A DNA stretch of 64,000 nt from positions 682,001 through 746,000 of the forward strand of contig NZ_CP045929.1 in NCBI RefSeq assembly GCF_009664835.1. The letters run 5' to 3'. This stretch comes from Allosaccharopolyspora coralli (lineage in GTDB: Bacteria; Actinomycetota; Actinomycetes; Mycobacteriales; Pseudonocardiaceae). Both the position numbers and the translations under genes were made by a program. The notes beneath the pieces were generated by a model, which was not told the DNA's origin, searched no databases, and saw nothing but the letters and a program-made list of their open reading frames with translations. Shown here piece by piece: positions 1-8,437 of this stretch. Every line of letters starts with the position of its first letter. Within the stretch, counting starts at the first letter, position 1.

Positions 1-87
1 ACGTGGTTGAGCGGCTCTGTACTCGTCGACGTTGGGGTTACCCGGTCTCGGCGTGCTGTTCGTCTGTGGTGAGGATGTCGCTCGTCA

Positions 88-3000
88 GTGATCGTGTGGC
101 GAGCGGAGTGGTCGGTGTCGACGCGGTTTTTCTCCGAGGATGAGATTCGGCGGTTGCGGTCGTGGCCGGAGGAGATCGGGCGGAATGAGCTGATCTCCTA
201 CTTCACGTTGGGCTCGGGTGATCGAGCGTGGATACAGCGGTCTGCGCGGGGCTCGGGCAACCGGTTGGGGCTGGCGGTGCAGCTGTGCGCGTTGCCGTGG
301 TTGGGGTTTGTGCCCGATGACGTGCCTGCTGTGCCCAGGTCGGCGTCGAACCGTCTTGCGGTGCAGTTGGGGATTGCTGTGGCCGAGCTCGATGGGTATG
401 GCGAGCGGGAGCAGACTCGGACCGAGCATCTGCGGCTGGCTGCGGCCCGGTTGGGGTGGCGCACGGCCGGCGCGGTGGAGTGGAAGGAGCTGGATGAGTT
501 CCTGCTGGCGCGTGCGGTCGAGCATGATGCGCCCAGCGTGTTGTTTCGGCTGGGCTGCGAGTACTTGAGCTCGCAGAAGGTGGTCCGGCCCGGTGCGATC
601 TCGTTGATGGAGCGCATTGCCACGGTTCGCAAGGACGCGGTCGCCGAGGTGTATGCGCGGGTCGAGCCGCTGTTGGATGAGCACCTGCGCGGTGAGCTGG
701 ACGGGCTGCTGGCCGTCGAGCAGGGCATGAGCATCTCGCGGTTGGCGTGGCTGCATCGCGGGGCGACGACGGCCTCGCCGATGGCGATCCGCGGGGAACT
801 GGACAAGCTGCGCTACCTGCGCGGGATCGACGCTCACGCGCTGGACTTGTCGAGCCTGCCGGACGCGCGCCGTCGGCGGCTGGCTTCGGTGGGCCGGCGG
901 GCGACGAATCAGGCTCTGGCCCGTCGGGATATCGACAAGCGGTATCCGGTGCTGCTGGCCACGGCCGCCGAATGCGCCGTGGAGGTGCTCGACGAGCTCG
1001 TTTCCATGTTCGACCAGGCCTTGTCCAATATGGAAAACCGGGCTCGCCGCAAGCTCGACGAACACCTGGCGCAGCGGGCGCGGGCCTCGGAAGGTCGGTT
1101 GACGCTGCTGGACGAGATGCTGGCCGTGGCCACCGACCTGGACAACGTGCCCGATGCCGCGGTCGGGGCGAAGTTGCGCAGCGGGATCGGAATGGAGCGG
1201 CTGCGCGCTGCCCGGCGGGATCCGAAAGACCGGCTACCGCGTGATCACGGGCATCTGGCCATGGTTGATGCCAGCTTCACCTATCTGCGCGAGTTCGCCC
1301 CGCACGTCATTGGCGCGCTGACCTTCGCCGCCTCGACCGAGGCCCAGTCCCTGGCCGAGGCGGTGACGATCCTGCGCGAGCTCTACGCCCGCGGTGGCCG
1401 CAAGGTCCCCGACGACGCGCCAACGGCCTTCGTGCCGACCCGATGGCGGGACTATCTCGACCGTGCGGCGAAGAGTGGGAACAGCACCGCATATCGGCAT
1501 TACTGGGAGTTGGCCACCCTGTTGGGGCTGCGGGATGCTCTGCGCTCGGGCGATATCTGGGTGCCGGGCTCGCGCCGGTATGCCGACCCGACCACGCTGC
1601 TGCTGCCGGCCGAGCAGTGGCCCACGTGGCGCCACGAGTACTGCGCCCTGGTGCAGGCACCTGCTGAGGCCAACACCGCCTTGGAGCAGGCCGGGGAGCA
1701 GTTGCAGGCCACGCTGACGGAACTGGAGTCGGTCCTGGCCGCCGGGGACGGACCGGTGCGGATGAGCGAGACCGGCGAGCTGACCGTCAACCGGCTCTCG
1801 GCCGAGGCAGTCCCCGAGGAGGTGGAGAAACTCCGGTTGGACCTGGTGGAGCTGTTGCCGCGGCCGCAGCTGACCGAGCTGCTCATCGAGGTCGACCGGT
1901 GGTCGGCCTGGTCGGATCAGCTCACCCACGCCGGCGGTAAAACCCACCGCGAAGCCCAGCTGCGCCGCAACCTCTACGCCGCGATCCTGGCCCAGGCCTG
2001 CAATTTCGGACCGATCGCGATGGCCGAGGCCTCCGGGATCTCGGAGGAGACGCTGCGCTGGACCACCGAGTGGTACCTGCGCGAGGACACCCTGCGGGAG
2101 GCCAACGCGGCCATCGTGGGCCACCATCACGAGCTGCCGCTGGCCTCGGTGTGGGGTGGCGGCACCATGTCCTCCAGCGATGGGCAGCGGTTTCCGATGC
2201 GGGGCAAGTCGCTGACCGCGCGGGCGATGAGCCGCTACTTCGTCGACGAAGGCGTGGCCACCTACACCCACGTCTCCGATCAGCACACCACCTATGGCAC
2301 CAAGGTCATCCCGGTCACCGACCGCGAAGCCGTCTACGTGCTCGACGAGATCCTCGGCAACACCACCGACCTGCCCATCACCGAACACGCCACCGACACC
2401 GCCGGGCAAACCCTGACGGTGTTCGCGCTATTCGCCTTGACCGGCTTCACCCTGTCCCCGCGCATCCGCGACCTGGGCGGCATTACCCTGCACCGGCTCG
2501 GCACCCGCAAAGAGACCACCAGCGCGTTTCCGAACGCGGGCAGTCTGCTGACCGGCACGATCGACACAGCGCTGATCCGTAGCCAGTGGGACGAGATGCT
2601 GCGGCTGGCCGCCAGCCTCAAATACGGCCACGCCACCGCCTCCCTCGCGGTGTCCAAGCTGCACGCTTCCTCGCGGCGCTCGGCGCTGGCCCAAGCACTG
2701 GTCGAGTACGGCAAGCTGCAACGCACGATCTATGCGCTGCGGTATCTGGCCGACGAGGCCTACCGGCGTCGGATCACCCGCCAGCTCAACAAGGGCGAGA
2801 GCCTGCACTCGCTGCGTCGGGATCTGTTCTTCGCCCACGAAGGCACCGTGCGGCGCCGCCATCACGAGCAGCAGACCGAACAAGCCCTGTGCCTGTCGCT
2901 GGTGACCAACGCCGTGATCACCTGGAACACCGCCTACCTCGAACTCGCTCTCGAGCGACTGTCGCAGCGGCGCGGGCGCATCGACCGGGACCTGTTGACG

Positions 3001-3120
3001 CACGTCTCCCCGGCGCTGATGGAACACGTCAATCCATACGGGACGTATGAGTTTCCGATCGAGGCCGAGTACGCGCGTAGCGGCTACCGGCCACTACGCA
3101 GCCCCAGCGACACGGTGTAG
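88..3120 (+). CDS. tnpA: Tn3-family transposase (TnpA)
   Basis: A 1010-residue DDE transposase of the Tn3 family, which carries out replicative transposition at 38-bp terminal repeats. The C-terminal half carries the family signatures: the first catalytic Asp in GGGTMSSSDGQRF, the second in EHATDTAGQT, and the Glu in NKGESLHSLRRD, followed by the tail ALMEHVNPYGTYEF. Length fits the family (about 950-1010). The GTG at 88 is the longest start; GTG at 115 (VSTRFFSEDE) resembles the usual N-terminus better. The last codons (GYRPLRSP) run into a GGGG-type inverted repeat, so this gene probably ends its own element and the rest lies left of the window. It appears intact. Confidence 0.93.
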   Translation: MIVWRAEWSVSTRFFSEDEIRRLRSWPEEIGRNELISYFTLGSGDRAWIQRSARGSGNRLGLAVQLCALPWLGFVPDDVPAVPRSASNRLAVQLGIAVAELDGYGEREQTRTEHLRLAAARLGWRTAGAVEWKELDEFLLARAVEHDAPSVLFRLGCEYLSSQKVVRPGAISLMERIATVRKDAVAEVYARVEPLLDEHLRGELDGLLAVEQGMSISRLAWLHRGATTASPMAIRGELDKLRYLRGIDAHALDLSSLPDARRRRLASVGRRATNQALARRDIDKRYPVLLATAAECAVEVLDELVSMFDQALSNMENRARRKLDEHLAQRARASEGRLTLLDEMLAVATDLDNVPDAAVGAKLRSGIGMERLRAARRDPKDRLPRDHGHLAMVDASFTYLREFAPHVIGALTFAASTEAQSLAEAVTILRELYARGGRKVPDDAPTAFVPTRWRDYLDRAAKSGNSTAYRHYWELATLLGLRDALRSGDIWVPGSRRYADPTTLLLPAEQWPTWRHEYCALVQAPAEANTALEQAGEQLQATLTELESVLAAGDGPVRMSETGELTVNRLSAEAVPEEVEKLRLDLVELLPRPQLTELLIEVDRWSAWSDQLTHAGGKTHREAQLRRNLYAAILAQACNFGPIAMAEASGISEETLRWTTEWYLREDTLREANAAIVGHHHELPLASVWGGGTMSSSDGQRFPMRGKSLTARAMSRYFVDEGVATYTHVSDQHTTYGTKVIPVTDREAVYVLDEILGNTTDLPITEHATDTAGQTLTVFALFALTGFTLSPRIRDLGGITLHRLGTRKETTSAFPNAGSLLTGTIDTALIRSQWDEMLRLAASLKYGHATASLAVSKLHASSRRSALAQALVEYGKLQRTIYALRYLADEAYRRRITRQLNKGESLHSLRRDLFFAHEGTVRRRHHEQQTEQALCLSLVTNAVITWNTAYLELALERLSQRRGRIDRDLLTHVSPALMEHVNPYGTYEFPIEAEYARSGYRPLRSPSDTV
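3068..3105 (-). repeat. Candidate Tn3 terminal inverted repeat at the 3' end of tnpA
   Basis: Read on the minus strand, 38 bp beginning GGGGCTGCGTAGTGGCCGG overlap the last codons of tnpA. The GGGG start and the CTG-GTAGT-GC-GGTA pattern resemble the repeats at 25731 and 38282. Many Tn3 tnpA genes end inside the repeat. No mate was found in the window, so this is a proposed right end of an element extending off the left edge. Confidence 0.45.
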
Positions 3121-3160
3121 GACTGTTCGCCCGGTGGCGAAAGCCGGGCGGACGCTGATC

Positions 3161-4360
3161 TCAGGAGTTCTGGAGGTGGGTGTGGGGTCGTTCGTGGCGG
3201 AAGACCGGCACGGCCAGGGCGGCGGCGAGCAGCACTGCTGCTCCGAAGGTGCTCAGGGCGACGCCGAATCCGGTCGGCAGCAGGAGGGCTTGGAAGGCGA
3301 GGCTGCCCAGGCCCATGCCGGTGAACAGGGTGAAGACGTTGAGTGCCATGGCCAGTCCACCGTGTCCGGGCAGGTTGGTGACGATGCCGCCCAGGGGTGG
3401 TTGGGTCATGTCGTAGCCCAAAGAGAGGGCCACGATGCTGGCTTGGACCGCCAGCAGCGGCAGGGGGCTGGCCAGCAGCAGCGCGCAGATCCCGCCGAGG
3501 GCCACTCCGGCGGGGATGATGCGGGCACGGCCGTAACGATCGGCCAGCCGGCCGATGACCGGGCCGAGTAGTAGGCCGGGGATGCCGTAGCCGAGCAGGG
3601 TCAGTCCGATGCCGAACTCGCCCAGGTCGAACCGTTGCTGCAGATACACCCCGAGCCAGGTGTAGATCCCGGAGTGCAGCAGCGCGTTGATGAGCACGTA
3701 GGTGTAGGTGCGCCGCCCGCGGGTCTGACGTAGCAGGGCTGCGTAGCCGGCGGCCACGGTGCGCGGCGCCGGCGGGGATGCCGACCGCGGGGTCGCCGGT
3801 AGCACGGCGAGGGCGGCGACCAGCAGCACCAGCCCGGCCGCAGCGGTGGCCAGGAACAGTCCGGACCAGCCGACCAGTGGCTCGCCCAATGCTCCGGCGG
3901 TGGCGCCGACGGCGATGCCGCCGGCCATGCCCCCGAACAGCCACCCGAGGGCGTGCCCGCGCCGCTGATACGGAACCAGGTCGCCGACCAGGGCCAGCGC
4001 GATCGGCACGACACCGCTGGCGCCGATGGCGGTGGCCAGGCGCATCCCGATGAACGCCCCGGCACTGCTGGCCAGCGCGGTCGCGCCGACCAGGACGGTG
4101 AACGCGGCCAGCGAGCCGAGAATGACGGGCCGCCGGCCGAGGTGTTCGGAGGCTGGTCCCCACACCAGCACCATCGCCCCGTAGGGCAGCAGGTAGGCGG
4201 GCACGGCCAAGCCGACGAGGCTGGGGGCGGTGTGAAAGACCTCGGCCAGCCGGGGGATCAGCGGCGCGACCATGAAGATCTGCGCGAAGATCACGAACGC
4301 GGAGGCGGTCAGCAGCGCCAGCATGCCCCGTGGGGCGGCGGGCATCCTCGGTTCAGACAC
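3161..4360 (-). CDS. MFS transporter (AraJ/drug-efflux-like)
   Basis: A 399-residue major facilitator with about 12 hydrophobic segments. The N-terminus (MSEPRMPAAPRGMLALLTAS) leads into TM1, and the loop 2-3 motif appears as GPASEHLGRRPVILGS, the classical G-x3-D/E-R/K-x-G-R/K region. A second copy of this motif (GRLADRYGRARII) sits in the C-terminal half. The inner membrane location and proton-driven efflux role are inferred from the family; no substrate can be read. It lies 106 bp downstream of a heavy-metal ATPase on the same strand, so it may belong to the metal cassette, although it has no metal motif of its own. Confidence 0.85.
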   Translation of the reverse strand: MSEPRMPAAPRGMLALLTASAFVIFAQIFMVAPLIPRLAEVFHTAPSLVGLAVPAYLLPYGAMVLVWGPASEHLGRRPVILGSLAAFTVLVGATALASSAGAFIGMRLATAIGASGVVPIALALVGDLVPYQRRGHALGWLFGGMAGGIAVGATAGALGEPLVGWSGLFLATAAAGLVLLVAALAVLPATPRSASPPAPRTVAAGYAALLRQTRGRRTYTYVLINALLHSGIYTWLGVYLQQRFDLGEFGIGLTLLGYGIPGLLLGPVIGRLADRYGRARIIPAGVALGGICALLLASPLPLLAVQASIVALSLGYDMTQPPLGGIVTNLPGHGGLAMALNVFTLFTGMGLGSLAFQALLLPTGFGVALSTFGAAVLLAAALAVPVFRHERPHTHLQNS

Positions 4361-4466
4361 GTTTGTTTCCTTGTGCGGCAGTGTCGGGACGCGGCAGGAA
4401 CGGGCGCGCGGCGTGCTCGAGCGGGCCGCGCGCCCGCCTGGTCTGGCGCCAGGGTTGTGTGGACGG

Positions 4467-6938
4467 TCAGGCCGCCGTGCGGTTTGCGGGTTGCTGCTCA
4501 GTTGTCCCGCGTGCGCGGCCGACGCTGGCGATGGCGTTGATCAGCAGCGAGGGTCGGGTGCCGAAGGAGTTCAGGAAGATCGTGGTTACCGAAGCGCCCA
4601 TGGCCACCATCGCCCACACCGGGGAGATCAGGCCGGTGCTGGCCAGGGGGATGCCGAGTCCGTTGAACGTGAAGGCCAGGCCCACGTTGGTGCGGGTGCG
4701 TCGGTAGGCGCGGTCGCTGATCTCGCGGGCGTCGAGCACGGTGTGCACGTCCTCGCGCAGCAGCACGACGTCGGCGGATTCCACGGCGATGTCGGTCCCG
4801 CCACCGGCGGCGAGGCCCACGTCGGCCTGCATCAGCGCCGGGGCGTCGTTGATGCCGTCGCCGACCATGGCCACCCGGGCACCGTTGGCTTGCAGCTCGC
4901 GCACGAGCTCGGCCTTGCCGTCCGGGCGGATCCCGGCGTGCACCTGTTGGATACCGAGTGCTTCGGCGACATGGTCGGCGGCGCGTTGGTTGTCGCCGGT
5001 GACCAGCACCGGTTCCATGCCCGCCTGGCGCATCGTGGTGACGGCCTCGGTGGCGTCGGGCCGCAGCTCATCGCCCAACGCGATCAGGCCCAGGGCGGTG
5101 TTCTCGGTGGCCACGGCGATGACAGTGTGCCCGGAGGCTTCGAATCGGTCGATCCGCGTGGTGAGCTCGGCCAGGTCGATGCCGGCGTCAATGAGCAGTC
5201 CCGGCCGTCCAATGAGGACTCGCTGTCCGCCGACGGTGGCGCGCACCCCGGAGCCGGTCATCGACGCGAACTCGTCTGCGGTCTCCACGGCCAAGCCCTG
5301 GTCCTGGGCGGCGGTGACGACGGCACGCGCCAGTGGGTGTTCGGAAGGGTCCTCGGCTGCTGCGGCCAGCGCTAACACGGCGTTCTTCTCGCCGCCGTCG
5401 ACGGATTCGACGGCTCGGACGGTGGGCCGTCCTTGGGTCAGGGTGCCGGTCTTGTCCAAAACAATGCGGCGGACGAGTCGGAAGGTTTGGAAGGCCTCGC
5501 CGGTGCGCATGACGATGCCGGCATCGGCGGCGTGTCCGGTGCCGCGCACGATCGCCAGTGGTGCGGCGATGCCGACCGCGCAGGGATAGCCCATCACCAG
5601 CACTCCCAGGGAGGCGAACACCGCCCGGTGCACATCCGGGTCGCCGGTGACCAGCCAACTGCCGGCCAACCAGGCGACGAGAGCCAGGGCGGAGATGCTG
5701 AGCACCGTGGGGGTGTAGACGCGCAGGACCTTGTCGACCAGGTGCAGGATGCCGGGTTTGAGTGCGCGAGAGTCCTCCACATGCCGCACGACCTGGGCCA
5801 GGAAGCCTTCCGCGCCGGTGGCGGTGACCTCGATGGTCAGGCTGCCGGTGCCGTTGATCGATCCGCCCACGACGTCCTCGCCGGGACCGCGATCGGCCGG
5901 AACTGGCTCGCCGGTGACCAGCGAGACATCCACCGCCGAGGCCCCCTCGCGGATGCGCCCATCCAGCGGGATGCGCTCGCCGGGGCGCACCCGCACGTGC
6001 TGGCCGATGGCGACCTGCTCGACCGGCACCTCGGACTCGGCACCGCCGTCGGCTCTGTCCACGAGCCGGGCGAGGTCGGGCTGTAGGTCCAGCAGTTTCT
6101 TGACCGACTGACCCGAGCGGGTCTTGACCAGCAGCGACAGCCACTCCGAGAAGATGTGATACGTGGCCACGATCGCGGCGGCCGCGAAAAACTCCGCGGT
6201 CGGGTAGTTCTCCAACAAGCCGGTCAGGCCGATGATGCCGCCAGCGATGCCGCCGAACGCGCCGGCCTCCAGCAGCACGTGCTGGTTGAGGATCCCGCGT
6301 CGTGCGGATTGATACGCCATGCGCAGAATGTGCGGGGCCACCCCAAAGACCATCGCCCCGGCGAGCACGGCGGCGATCCAGCCATTGACCGGGGACTCCA
6401 GTAGCCCGGCGAAACGCGCGGCCAGCGCGAGCGCACCGGGGGCGGCGACCGCGGCGGCCCATCCCGCCGCTCGGGCCTGCCCGGTCGGGCGCAGGATGGA
6501 AAAGACCAACCCGAGTGCAGCCACGAGCAGGGTGGCGCACAGCAGCGTCCACCATCCTTCGGCGATCTGGACCATCGCGGTCAGGCTCAGCCCGATCGCG
6601 GTGAACAGCCGTTTGCCCTCGGCCAGCAGGTCGGCCTCTTCGTCCTCGAAGGCCCGCAGCTTGCGGGGGTCGTAGAGCTCGTAGCCGATATCGCGCAGCG
6701 TGCCCAGGATCTCCTCGGGCTCGACTACATCCGGGTCGTAGTCGACCAGGGCTTGCTCGTGGGTCAGGCTCACCGACACCGTGCCGACCCCGTCCATGCG
6801 GCCCAGGGCCTTTTCGATCGTGCCGGTGCACAGCGAGCAGTGCAGCCCCGCGATCTTGGCCCGGATCCGTTGCTGGCCTTCAGTCGTACTCGGCTCCGAG
6901 GCCCACAACTGCGGGCGTTCCTCCACCACGGTGCTCAC
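4467..6938 (-). CDS. Heavy-metal P1B-type ATPase with YPC membrane motif
   Basis: An 823-residue P-type ATPase for transition-metal efflux. It has an N-terminal HMA domain (GLHCSLCTGT, about residues 32-41), the actuator motif VTGEPVPADR, the phosphorylation site DKTGTLTQGRP near residue 491, HPLARAV and the hinge GDGINDAPAL. The transport motif before the P-domain, near residue 450, reads MGYPCAVGIAAP, so the first Cys of the usual CPC is Tyr. The last two helices carry FTFNGLGIPLA and MGASVTTIFLNSFG in place of the YN and MxxSS pattern of copper pumps. The gene overlaps the upstream chaperone by 4 bp (ATGA). General function is secure; the transported ion is not. Confidence 0.9.
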   Translation of the reverse strand: MSTVVEERPQLWASEPSTTEGQQRIRAKIAGLHCSLCTGTIEKALGRMDGVGTVSVSLTHEQALVDYDPDVVEPEEILGTLRDIGYELYDPRKLRAFEDEEADLLAEGKRLFTAIGLSLTAMVQIAEGWWTLLCATLLVAALGLVFSILRPTGQARAAGWAAAVAAPGALALAARFAGLLESPVNGWIAAVLAGAMVFGVAPHILRMAYQSARRGILNQHVLLEAGAFGGIAGGIIGLTGLLENYPTAEFFAAAAIVATYHIFSEWLSLLVKTRSGQSVKKLLDLQPDLARLVDRADGGAESEVPVEQVAIGQHVRVRPGERIPLDGRIREGASAVDVSLVTGEPVPADRGPGEDVVGGSINGTGSLTIEVTATGAEGFLAQVVRHVEDSRALKPGILHLVDKVLRVYTPTVLSISALALVAWLAGSWLVTGDPDVHRAVFASLGVLVMGYPCAVGIAAPLAIVRGTGHAADAGIVMRTGEAFQTFRLVRRIVLDKTGTLTQGRPTVRAVESVDGGEKNAVLALAAAAEDPSEHPLARAVVTAAQDQGLAVETADEFASMTGSGVRATVGGQRVLIGRPGLLIDAGIDLAELTTRIDRFEASGHTVIAVATENTALGLIALGDELRPDATEAVTTMRQAGMEPVLVTGDNQRAADHVAEALGIQQVHAGIRPDGKAELVRELQANGARVAMVGDGINDAPALMQADVGLAAGGGTDIAVESADVVLLREDVHTVLDAREISDRAYRRTRTNVGLAFTFNGLGIPLASTGLISPVWAMVAMGASVTTIFLNSFGTRPSLLINAIASVGRARGTTEQQPANRTAA

Positions 6939-7156
6939 CGACTCGCCCCCTCGGTGACCTCGAAGCCCGCCGCCTCGATCCGCTCGACCAACACGGCACG
7001 ATCGGCCAACTCCGGACCGAGGCGCACATGCACGTGGCCGCTGCTGTGATCGGCACTCACCTCCCGCACGCCGTCCACGCGGCCCAGCACCTTGGCGATG
7101 CGCTGCTCACATCCCGAGCACGACATGCCCGTGACCTGCAACTGCACCGTGTCCAT
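6935..7156 (-). CDS. CopZ-like metallochaperone (HMA domain)
   Basis: A 73-residue single HMA domain with the soft-metal motif GMSCSGCEQRI near the N-terminus and the beta-alpha-beta-beta-alpha-beta pattern ending AGFEVTEGASR. The start at 7156 (MDTVQLQVTG) is chosen because GGGAG lies just upstream; the longer reading adds 15 unrelated residues. It overlaps the ATPase start by 4 bp. It probably delivers Cu(I) or another soft ion to the ATPase, and is transcribed from the MerR-type promoter at about 7212-7237, divergent from the regulator gene. Confidence 0.9.
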   Translation of the reverse strand: MDTVQLQVTGMSCSGCEQRIAKVLGRVDGVREVSADHSSGHVHVRLGPELADRAVLVERIEAAGFEVTEGASR

Positions 7157-7204
7157 GATCTCGTACTCCCTTGCGTGACCTGCGGTTGTCGTCGTCAACA
7201 CGCA

Positions 7205-7237
7205 CGCTAGAACCTTGCCCCAGGGGTAAGGTCAAGG
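7205..7237 (-). promoter_or_regulatory. MerR-type promoter/operator of the metal cassette
   Basis: On the minus strand TTGACC (7232-7237) and a CTAG-containing -10 are separated by a long spacer of about 19 bp that holds a dyad. The dyad at 7212-7232 has arms ACCTT-CCCC and GGGG-AAGGT around a central A, with one mismatch. The long spacer and the ACCTT/AAGGT arms are the hallmark of MerR-family (CueR/ZntR) activation. It lies between the chaperone and the divergent regulator and should control both. Confidence 0.8.
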
Positions 7238-7272
7238 ATGACGGTTCGCGGCCACACACAGAGGAGGATCTG

Positions 7273-7707
7273 ATGGGTATGACCGTCGGCGCGGCGGCGG
7301 CAGCCGCCGGAGTCAGCGCCAAGGCGATACGACTGTGGGAGTCCAAGGGGCTGCTGCCGCCGTCCGAGCGCACCGAGTCCGGCTACCGCGTGTTCACCGA
7401 GGACGATCTCGACGTGCTGCGCTTCATCCGCCAGGCCAAGACTCTGGGTCTGACCCTGCCCGAGATCAAAGACATCATCGACCTGCAACGCGACGGTGCC
7501 ACACCGTGTGGCCGGGTCACAGAACTGCTCGACACCCACATCACCGAGATCGACCGCACCCTGGCCGACCTGCGCGCACTGCGCCGCTCGTTAGCCTCCG
7601 CTCGTCGGGCCGCCCGCGAGGGCCAACGCCGCGGCCAGGACGCCGTGGTCTGCCGCATCATCGAAAACCACACCGACCGCGACGACAGCGCGCGCACCGA
7701 GGGGTAG
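7273..7707 (+). CDS. MerR-family heavy-metal-responsive regulator
   Basis: A 144-residue MerR-family activator. The N-terminal winged helix contains AIRLWESKGLLPPSERTESG and the conserved GYRVF turn, followed by a coiled-coil dimerisation helix. Metal-ligand candidates are Cys in GATPCGRV, at the place of ZntR Cys79 or MerR Cys82, and Cys in AVVCRIIEN near the C-terminus. True CueR proteins have Ser at the first position, so divalent sensing (Zn, Cd, Pb, Hg) is possible despite the copper-like neighbours. The start at 7273 follows GAGGAGG at 7261. It is divergent from the chaperone-ATPase genes and shares the operator at 7212-7232. Confidence 0.88.
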   Translation: MGMTVGAAAAAAGVSAKAIRLWESKGLLPPSERTESGYRVFTEDDLDVLRFIRQAKTLGLTLPEIKDIIDLQRDGATPCGRVTELLDTHITEIDRTLADLRALRRSLASARRAAREGQRRGQDAVVCRIIENHTDRDDSARTEG

Positions 7708-7751
7708 GCGGCCACACTCGCCTACCCCTCGGTCCCCGTGGGTTCGGGGCC

Positions 7752-8096
7752 TCAGGCGGTGACCGTGGCCATCGCCCGGCACTGCTCCGCGCACCGGCGA
7801 CACGCCGCCGCGCACTCACGGCAGTAATCCATGTCGTACTTATCGCACTCAGCCGCGCACGCCTCACACACCTGGGCACACAGCTGGCACAACTGCGCCG
7901 CCCAGCGCGAATCACGGGCCAGCAGCGTCACGCAGGCCGCACAGATCGCCGCACAGTCCAGACACAGCCGGGCGCACTCGGCCATATCCGGATTGCCGGC
8001 GCAACAGTTGTAGTTGCACGTCTCACACGCCTGCTGGCATTCGGCACACGCATCCAGACACGCCTGGTTGCGCTGCTCCACCATCGTCGTAGCCAT
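7752..8096 (-). CDS. Cys-rich four-helix-bundle copper-binding protein (Csp-like, DUF326)
   Basis: A 114-residue protein with about 20 cysteines spaced along predicted helices as CxxxC/CxxC (for example CLDACAECQQACETC and CAAACRRCAEQC). This is the pattern of cytosolic copper-storage (Csp3-like) or DUF326 proteins, which line the bundle core with Cys and store many Cu(I) ions. No signal peptide is present, so it acts in the cytosol. ATG at 8096 follows AGGGAGGT. The upstream region carries a long-spacer promoter like that of the chaperone gene, which suggests control by the same MerR-family sensor. Confidence 0.88.
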   Translation of the reverse strand: MATTMVEQRNQACLDACAECQQACETCNYNCCAGNPDMAECARLCLDCAAICAACVTLLARDSRWAAQLCQLCAQVCEACAAECDKYDMDYCRECAAACRRCAEQCRAMATVTA

Positions 8097-8185
8097 CACG
8101 TACCTCCCTGATTCGCTCGTTGGTTCGCTCAACCCCGCTACGGGCGCCCCACCGAGGTACCCATCACCCGAGGCTGCGCACCCCG

Positions 8186-8218
8186 AGGCGTAAGGGGTTG
8201 CCCCGGGAGGAAGGTCAA
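8186..8218 (-). promoter_or_regulatory. Second MerR-type promoter, upstream of the Cys-rich protein
   Basis: Read on the minus strand, TTGACCTTCC is followed by CCGGGGCAA. This repeats the -35 and operator layout seen at 7212-7237 (TTGACCTTACCCC-GGGGCAA), with a weak -10 (TTACGC) after a spacer of about 19 bp. The right arm is degraded. It implies that the storage protein and the export genes form one regulon. Confidence 0.6.
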
Positions 8219-8337
8219 GGCGTCACGTTCATGGCCACCACATCGAGCCACGTGTCACAGACAACGGTGTCGACGAAAGGAACCTTTCTCGACATGATCA
8301 AAACTCTGCCCGGATCACAGCCTCGAGCTACCCGGCA

Positions 8338-8403
8338 AGTGTCGAAAAAACGCGTTGCAAAGTCGGAGTGTCCAAAAATCCGATCACGGCCCTTTGTCGT
8401 ACA
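8338..8403. other. Candidate res (resolution) site of the first resolvase
   Basis: The 66 bp include TGTCGAAAAAACGCGTTGCAA, GGAGTGTCCA and TTTGTCGTACA. The same blocks in the same order precede the second resolvase gene (18690-18756, opposite strand), while the sequence between blocks differs. Conserved TGTC half-sites directly upstream of a serine resolvase are typical of Tn3 res sites. Confidence 0.6.
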
Positions 8404-8437
8404 GTCGGCACGCCCGTGATCATGGAAGGTGCCGCCG

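Noticed and set aside
85..1065. Long minus-strand frame opposite the first transposase
   Set aside because: Arg/Pro/Gln-rich shadow of a GC-rich gene; no motif, and the opposite strand encodes a clear TnpA.
8120..8419. Plus-strand frame before the first resolvase
   Set aside because: It covers the operator and res-like blocks, which are conserved as DNA elsewhere, not as protein.
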